Source: CAZMGT01 sp964565895
GTDB taxonomy: Bacteria; Armatimonadota; Zipacnadia; UBA1398; CAZMGT01
DNA: 28,890 nucleotides
Reading direction: 5' to 3'
Assembly: GCA_964565895.1 (NCBI GenBank)
Contig: CAZMGT010000049.1
Coordinates: 1 to 28,890 of the forward strand
The notes under the pieces are model-generated. The model saw only the letters and a program-made list of their open reading frames with translations, was not told the DNA's origin and ran no database searches. The translations under genes were made by a program, and so were the position numbers. This document shows, piece by piece, positions 25,140 to 28,890 of this stretch; the stretch's first letter is position 1; every line of letters begins with the position of its first letter.

Positions 25140-26168
25140 CTAACCCTCACTCGGCTGAAATGCCTCAGCCGTAAACGAAATTGCCCCCTCGATCGGCCCC
25201 GCGGGGTCAAGCAGCAGGAGCTCGACCCTAACGTCCAGCGAGACCTCCACCCCATCGGCCCCCGTGGGGCCGCCCGAAGCGACGACGATAGGTTCCTCCT
25301 CGCTCAGAGGAATAAACTGCCCGGCGCCGCAGCGCACGCTTACGCGTCGCGCGGGCAACTGCCGCGCGGGGCCGCTTGCCGCGCTCTCCACCACTTCAAA
25401 CGGGCGCGCCACGCGCGCCTTAACCACCCAGGGCGCGTTGCTGCGCACCTTCGCGCGAAACGCTCCGGGCAGCGCTTTGCTTGCTAAAACGCCGACGCGC
25501 TCGATCAGTTCATTGGTGGTCAACGAAGCCAGCGCTTCAAATGGCACACCGAGAGCGGCCGGCGTGTGCTCGCTTTCCACGCGCCCGATGTCCAGGCGCG
25601 CGACGCTCGTCTCGAGGGCAATGGCGGGGGCAATGTCGAAGCTTATCGTTACCGTTTGCGCGGCCAGGCAGCGCCCCTCGACGTAAACCTCAATGCGCAG
25701 CGCCCCGCGATAGCTGCCGGCGCGGTCCTCCCACGATGGCTCAAGCCGCAGGTCGAGCGAAAGCGTGCGCCACTGGCCCAGGGTCGGGCCGCCTTGAGCG
25801 ATAAGCTTGGGCTCGGCGGAGGACAGCGCCCACCAGGTGCTCTCCCCGGCAAGGTGGCAGAACAAACGCCCAGCGGGGATCTCCGGCCCCGCGGCAAACG
25901 GGGCAAAGCCGCCCTGGGCCACGACGCGCAGCTCCCATGGCCGCGCGCAGCGCAGGACCAGGTTAACCGCGGGGGCGAGCTGCAGCGGGGCGCCCTCCGG
26001 GCTGGCCACGCCCAGGGCCACGTGCCCCGGTTGAGCGGCAAGCTCTACCACTGGCTGGGCGCCGGCAGGGGCCGCGCAAAGCAGCAGCGCAAAGCTAAGC
26101 GCCGCGAGCGTGTGCCCGCGACGGCCGGCGCGCGCGACCTGTTCTCCTGTTCTGCGCATGTTCCGCAC
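25140..26168 (-). CDS. Exported two-domain beta protein of the fibre operon (possible tip or minor subunit)
   Basis: A 342-residue exported protein with a signal peptide ending near APAGAQ. It is largely beta by pattern, with two similar halves. The first ends in SLDLRLEPSWEDRAGSYRGALRIEVYVE, a motif (P-W-D-G-Y-x-G-x-L) typical of adhesin or spore-coat-U-like subunits. The second ends in VEVSLDVRVELL and GAISFTAEAF. A two-domain protein between the subunit genes would suit a tip adhesin or adaptor. GGGAGG is eight bases before GTG 26168. An ATG at 26159 is also possible. The SD lies only a few bases from the upstream stop, so it is in the same transcript. Function inferred from context only. 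Confidence 0.65.
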   Translation of the reverse strand: MRNMRRTGEQVARAGRRGHTLAALSFALLLCAAPAGAQPVVELAAQPGHVALGVASPEGAPLQLAPAVNLVLRCARPWELRVVAQGGFAPFAAGPEIPAGRLFCHLAGESTWWALSSAEPKLIAQGGPTLGQWRTLSLDLRLEPSWEDRAGSYRGALRIEVYVEGRCLAAQTVTISFDIAPAIALETSVARLDIGRVESEHTPAALGVPFEALASLTTNELIERVGVLASKALPGAFRAKVRSNAPWVVKARVARPFEVVESAASGPARQLPARRVSVRCGAGQFIPLSEEEPIVVASGGPTGADGVEVSLDVRVELLLLDPAGPIEGAISFTAEAFQPSEG

Positions 26169-26185
26169 CCAAACAACCTCCCAGC

Positions 26186-27625
26186 CTACCCCCCATCAGC
26201 CAATGGCAGAGAGACAACGCTTATCAGCAGCGCCTCCTGCGCGCGGTCGGCGCTAAGCGGGCCGATGGTCAGCCGGGCCGTTTGCCCCGGGTTAATGACC
26301 AGCGGCTCGATTAGCTGAGGCTTGTCTCGCCGCGCGACAACGGCGTTCGCCGGGCAGAGGCGCCAGATGCCACCCAGGCGCAGAGGCTTCGCCCCAGGGT
26401 TCTTCAGCTCGACAACCGCCTCTTTCTCCCCCCACTGGCAGCGCACAACGCTTGCCAGCTCGCCTGCCGCAGGGACGCTGGCCAGCGGACCAAACGCCGC
26501 TCGCGCGACAACCATGCGCCCGGCGAGCGACTGCCCGAGCTCTCTGTCAACGCTGAGCTTGTTGCCCGGGGGAACAAACGCCGGGGCGAGCTCCGCGCCC
26601 GCCAACCGCTTGCCCGCGGCGTCGAAGACGTCGAGCGCGGTGACGAAGCCCACGGGGACAAACCCGCGGTTTTCCAAAATAAGCGAGAGGACTTGCTTGC
26701 CGTTCTTGCGCTGGATGACGAAGTCGCCCGCCGCGCCGGCAGCCTTTACGGCAAACCTGCACTCTTTCACGAGCACCTTGTCGAACTCCGGATAGCCGTA
26801 TTCGATCGTCGCCAGGGCTTGATACTGGCCCAGGGGGAGCTCGCCGGCAAACTGCGCCTTAAGCGGCTGCTGCGCCGCGGGGATAAGCGTGCGCTCGCCA
26901 ATGTCCACGGTGGCGCGCACGGCGTTGTTTTGGTCGGTAATAACCAGCTTTCCCCTTGCCCTAATATGCGTGTTGCCATCGTTAGAGAGCGGGATGAGAA
27001 ACGTCATAGGCTGGTTTCCGCGGGGCGGGACAACTTCGATCTCGCCCGCGCTGGCTTTTACGTCCATCTTGCCCGCCACGGGAGCGGTAAGGTAGATGGG
27101 CACGGCAATTTGCCCGCGGAAGCTCACCGAGGCGGCAACGCCGGAGCCCGGCGCCGTCCCCTCGCCCGGGGGCGGGGCGCCCGTGTCGGGAATCATCAAA
27201 AACATGAGCGCTGCGTGATAGCCGCCTACGGCATTTGGGGGAATGGTTACCGAATAATGAACATTTGCCTTATCCTTAGGCGCCAGGCGCAGCTCGCGGG
27301 GAGCGATAGACACCCACTCGTTGCACCCGCGCTCGGCGGGGGTTAGGTCGGCCCAAATCTGATGCCCCTGCTCGTCGTATTTCCAGCTTGTCACGCGGAC
27401 TTGGACGATAATCGGGTCGCTACCCCCGTTGATCACCAAAATATCGCCAGAGATCGTCGACCCCGGAGCGCCCTCGGTCTCCAAGCGCGAGGGAGCGACG
27501 CCCATGCGGTAGTCCGCATAAGCCAAGCCCGCGACAACGAGCAAGAGGCACAGCGCCAGTGCGAGCGCTGCGCTGTTCGCCGCTGGCGGGCAAGCTCCGG
27601 ATTTTTCTCTGGTTAAAAACGCCAC
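26186..27625 (-). CDS. Chaperone-like Ig-fold protein A of the fibre operon
   Basis: A 479-residue exported protein, signal peptide about 1-38 (LAYA). The first domain reads MGVAPSRLETEG, then VINGGSDPIIVQVRVTSWKY and LRLAPKDKANVHYSVTIPP with GGYHAALMFLM, as in PapD-type chaperones. It continues NDGNTHIRARGKLVITD and GELPLGQYQALATIEYGY, and a C-terminal domain with ELKNPGAKPLRLGGIW. Every one of these blocks has a counterpart in the protein at 22909-24363. Two diverged chaperones suggest each serves its own subunit. GAGGAGG stands seven bases before GTG 27625. The gene follows subunit A after a hairpin-bearing gap and is closely followed by the two-domain beta protein. Confidence 0.72.
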   Translation of the reverse strand: MAFLTREKSGACPPAANSAALALALCLLLVVAGLAYADYRMGVAPSRLETEGAPGSTISGDILVINGGSDPIIVQVRVTSWKYDEQGHQIWADLTPAERGCNEWVSIAPRELRLAPKDKANVHYSVTIPPNAVGGYHAALMFLMIPDTGAPPPGEGTAPGSGVAASVSFRGQIAVPIYLTAPVAGKMDVKASAGEIEVVPPRGNQPMTFLIPLSNDGNTHIRARGKLVITDQNNAVRATVDIGERTLIPAAQQPLKAQFAGELPLGQYQALATIEYGYPEFDKVLVKECRFAVKAAGAAGDFVIQRKNGKQVLSLILENRGFVPVGFVTALDVFDAAGKRLAGAELAPAFVPPGNKLSVDRELGQSLAGRMVVARAAFGPLASVPAAGELASVVRCQWGEKEAVVELKNPGAKPLRLGGIWRLCPANAVVARRDKPQLIEPLVINPGQTARLTIGPLSADRAQEALLISVVSLPLADGG

Positions 27626-27658
27626 TTTATTGCCTCCTCAATAATTGCTCTTTGGAAA

Positions 27659-27706
27659 GTCGGCCTGAGCCCACGGCTACGTAGGCAGCCGGGGACCCAG
27701 GCCGAC
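27659..27706 (-). other. Large hairpin between subunit A and chaperone A genes
   Basis: GTCGGCCTG (27659-27667) pairs perfectly with CAGGCCGAC (27698-27706). Three isolated mismatches separate further pairs up to CGGCT/AGCCG around a loop at ACGTAG. Read on the minus strand it follows the subunit A stop and precedes the chaperone SD site. Only TTT follows, so partial termination or protection of the upstream mRNA from decay is more likely than full termination. Confidence 0.75.
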
Positions 27707-27725
27707 CGATCCTCCACGCGCGCCG

Positions 27726-28337
27726 CTACGTCTGGCTGACGGTGAACGTCACGGTAACGCTGTACGTCCCCGGGCTTAGCGGCGTAGTCTCTGAGCTGAG
27801 ATCAATGTTGTCGTCGTGGTTGGCATCGATCATCGGGGCCACGGTGAGCCGGAAGTCGAACTGGTCCCATTTAAACCCGGCTTGCTCGTCCAACGCGCCG
27901 GTGTCGGCGAGGTCGGTGGCCGTGGTCGTGATGGACTGCGGCGTGGACGGGTCGTCGTCGTCAACGATCTTCAATTGCTCCAAGGGCAGGTTGCTCGTGC
28001 CGCTCTTGGTGCCGCTGATCTGGATGTTGTAGGCCTTGGTGGAGATGACGAGCACGGTAACGGGGTCGTCCTTCTCGAAGATGTTGCCAAACGGCTCGAG
28101 GTCCGAGGCATCCAGGCCGGTGGGCGGGTTGGTCACGGTAACGTCGCCGACGTCCGTGCCGCTGCCCACGCTGTCCGGCGTAACGTTGCCGAAGTCCCTC
28201 GTCGCGCTGCTAACAGCGATGAAGATGAAGTCCAGCACGTTCGCCTGCACTGTGGCGTCGTCGCTTACCTGCGCGTAGACCACGCTCGGGCCTACCAACA
28301 GAGCCCCGATTGTCGCAATGAGCAGTATCTTTTTCAC
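27726..28337 (-). CDS. Fibre subunit-like exported protein A, likely major subunit
   Basis: A 203-residue Cys-free protein. Signal peptide 1-22 (VVYA before QVSDD). The mature N-terminus DATVQANVLDFIFIAV is followed by DFGNVTPDS and an acidic body, with a Ca-binding-like loop DANHDDNID near residue 175 and a final strand YSVTVTFTVSQT. It is a paralogue of the subunit at 24426-25127. The GTG start is preceded by AAAGGAGA about ten bases off. As the first gene, followed by a hairpin, it is the best candidate for the abundant major subunit. The fold is probably an Ig-like or spore-coat-U-like sandwich; no family was identified with certainty. Confidence 0.75.
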   Translation of the reverse strand: MKKILLIATIGALLVGPSVVYAQVSDDATVQANVLDFIFIAVSSATRDFGNVTPDSVGSGTDVGDVTVTNPPTGLDASDLEPFGNIFEKDDPVTVLVISTKAYNIQISGTKSGTSNLPLEQLKIVDDDDPSTPQSITTTATDLADTGALDEQAGFKWDQFDFRLTVAPMIDANHDDNIDLSSETTPLSPGTYSVTVTFTVSQT

Positions 28338-28384
28338 CTGGTTGACTCTCCTTTCTTAAAGAGTTTACTCGGCTAATTTTCGAG

Positions 28385-28404
28385 GAGTCGGCAAATACCG
28401 ACTC
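28385..28404. other. Hairpin in the leader of the fibre operon
   Basis: GAGTCGG-CAAATA-CCGACTC is a perfect 7-bp stem with a 6-base loop, extended by TTC/GAA after a small bulge. It lies about 50 bases upstream of the subunit A start. It could be an operator (inverted repeat) or an RNA element stabilising the 5' end. Confidence 0.5.
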
Positions 28405-28504
28405 GAAATCGTGCATTAACTGCTCCTCCAAACATCACCTCCGCTGCAGGTCAACCCACTCCCGTCTTGTCCTCTTATTCCATACTGTCGGCCGATTTAA
28501 ACAG

Positions 28505-28533
28505 GTTGTAAAGGCAAAGTATTCCGCGAACAA
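28505..28533 (-). promoter_or_regulatory. Weak candidate promoter for the fibre operon
   Basis: On the minus strand TTGTTC (28533-28528) and TACAAC (28510-28505) are 17 bases apart. Box matches are moderate. It would give a leader of about 160 bases containing the 28385-28404 hairpin. The surrounding 28435-28850 gap is more AT-rich than average, as expected for a divergent regulatory region, and no gene is seen in it. Confidence 0.3.
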
Positions 28534-28850
28534 AAAAGTTGCAAATCTAACCGAGCGCCTGGCAGTGCGTTCACACTTTGCGCGCAGAACAGTTACATTT
28601 TCGATACGGGCTTTACCGCAGCGCACCCGGCCCGCACACGCGCGCGGGCAGTCACCGCCCACGCGTTCGCTCTGGGAGACAGCTTTTGCAAAAGTTGCTT
28701 AGCGCACTTTGCCGCATCCGCCTCTGCCCATACATCTATAGATAAACAAATCTCCGCCGCGGGAGTTCACCAAGCGAGGAAAACTGAAGGTCTGCCGCGC
28801 AAAGCTGCGGAAAGCGCACACGAAAACCTTATTCCTGCGGAGGGGAAGCA

Positions 28851-28890
28851 ATGCGTCGGGCAAGTTTTGCCGCAATCTTTGTATTCATCC
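28851..28890 (+). CDS. Start of an exported protein, cut by the window end
   Basis: GGAGGGG is a few bases before ATG 28851. The visible residues MRRASFAAIFVFI are the start of a typical signal peptide: two Arg, then a hydrophobic core. It is divergent from the fibre operon and shares its upstream region. Nothing can be said of the mature protein. Confidence 0.6.
   Translation, partial: MRRASFAAIFVFI

Noticed and set aside
28700..28745. Promoter for the truncated gene at the right end (TTGCCG and TATAGA)
   Set aside because: The spacing of 22 bases is too long for a sigma70 promoter and no better pair was found.
1..28890. tRNA genes (including tRNA-Sec), CRISPR arrays, insertion sequences
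   Set aside because: No cloverleaf-like sequence, no regularly spaced short repeats and no transposase-like frame could be supported anywhere in the window.

Overview
The window is high-GC bacterial DNA with clear Shine-Dalgarno (SD) sites and mostly tight gene spacing. The gene set is an N-terminal methyltransferase/PQQ-like propeller protein, GH29 fucosidase, ThuA plus a Tat-exported Gfo/Idh/MocA oxidoreductase, a DUF5060-type glycoside hydrolase, a DUF1844 protein, a selenoprotein of the deiodinase family and a large envelope-fibre operon. It suggests a heterotrophic, diderm, carbohydrate-degrading bacterium from an under-sampled lineage such as Planctomycetota, Hydrogenedentota, Sumerlaeota or Armatimonadota. 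The sequence alone does not settle which. TGA is an ordinary stop elsewhere in the window, so the standard code applies.

Layout: 1-2007 has no convincing gene but carries a family of diverged direct repeats. 2008-3858 (minus) is a two-gene unit: phosphate acyltransferase and sugar phosphate isomerase. 4009-7324 (plus), behind a good promoter, holds a DUF1844 protein, a zinc dehydrogenase and a secreted deiodinase-like protein. That last gene is interrupted by an in-frame TGA, which I read as selenocysteine because of the CTUPP motif and a SECIS-like hairpin. 7478-11423 (plus) is a double ACT-domain protein and the propeller protein, ending in a bidirectional terminator. 11481-12998 (minus) is a secreted alpha-L-fucosidase. 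13277-13570 (plus) is a small basic protein. 13950-16119 (minus) is ThuA and Gfo/Idh/MocA. 16452-18070 (plus) is a promoter, a structured leader, a TusA-like gene running out of frame into a decayed sulfite-reductase-like remnant, and an HD-domain protein. 18067-19650 (minus) is a secreted glycoside hydrolase.

19861-28337 is the most unusual block. Six minus-strand genes, most of them tightly spaced, encode two paralogous small Cys-free or nearly Cys-free exported subunits, two paralogous long (about 480 aa) chaperone-like Ig-fold proteins, a two-domain exported beta protein, and a predicted outer-membrane protein. The outer-membrane protein joins a pilus-formation N-terminal domain, a beta-barrel-like region and three SdrD-B-like calcium-binding repeats. 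A convergent small gene encodes a protein with a similar mature N-terminus. It resembles a chaperone-usher operon in logic, but the outer-membrane component is not a standard usher and the chaperones are twice the usual size. A strong hairpin after the first subunit gene would allow differential expression. The window ends with the first codons of another exported protein.
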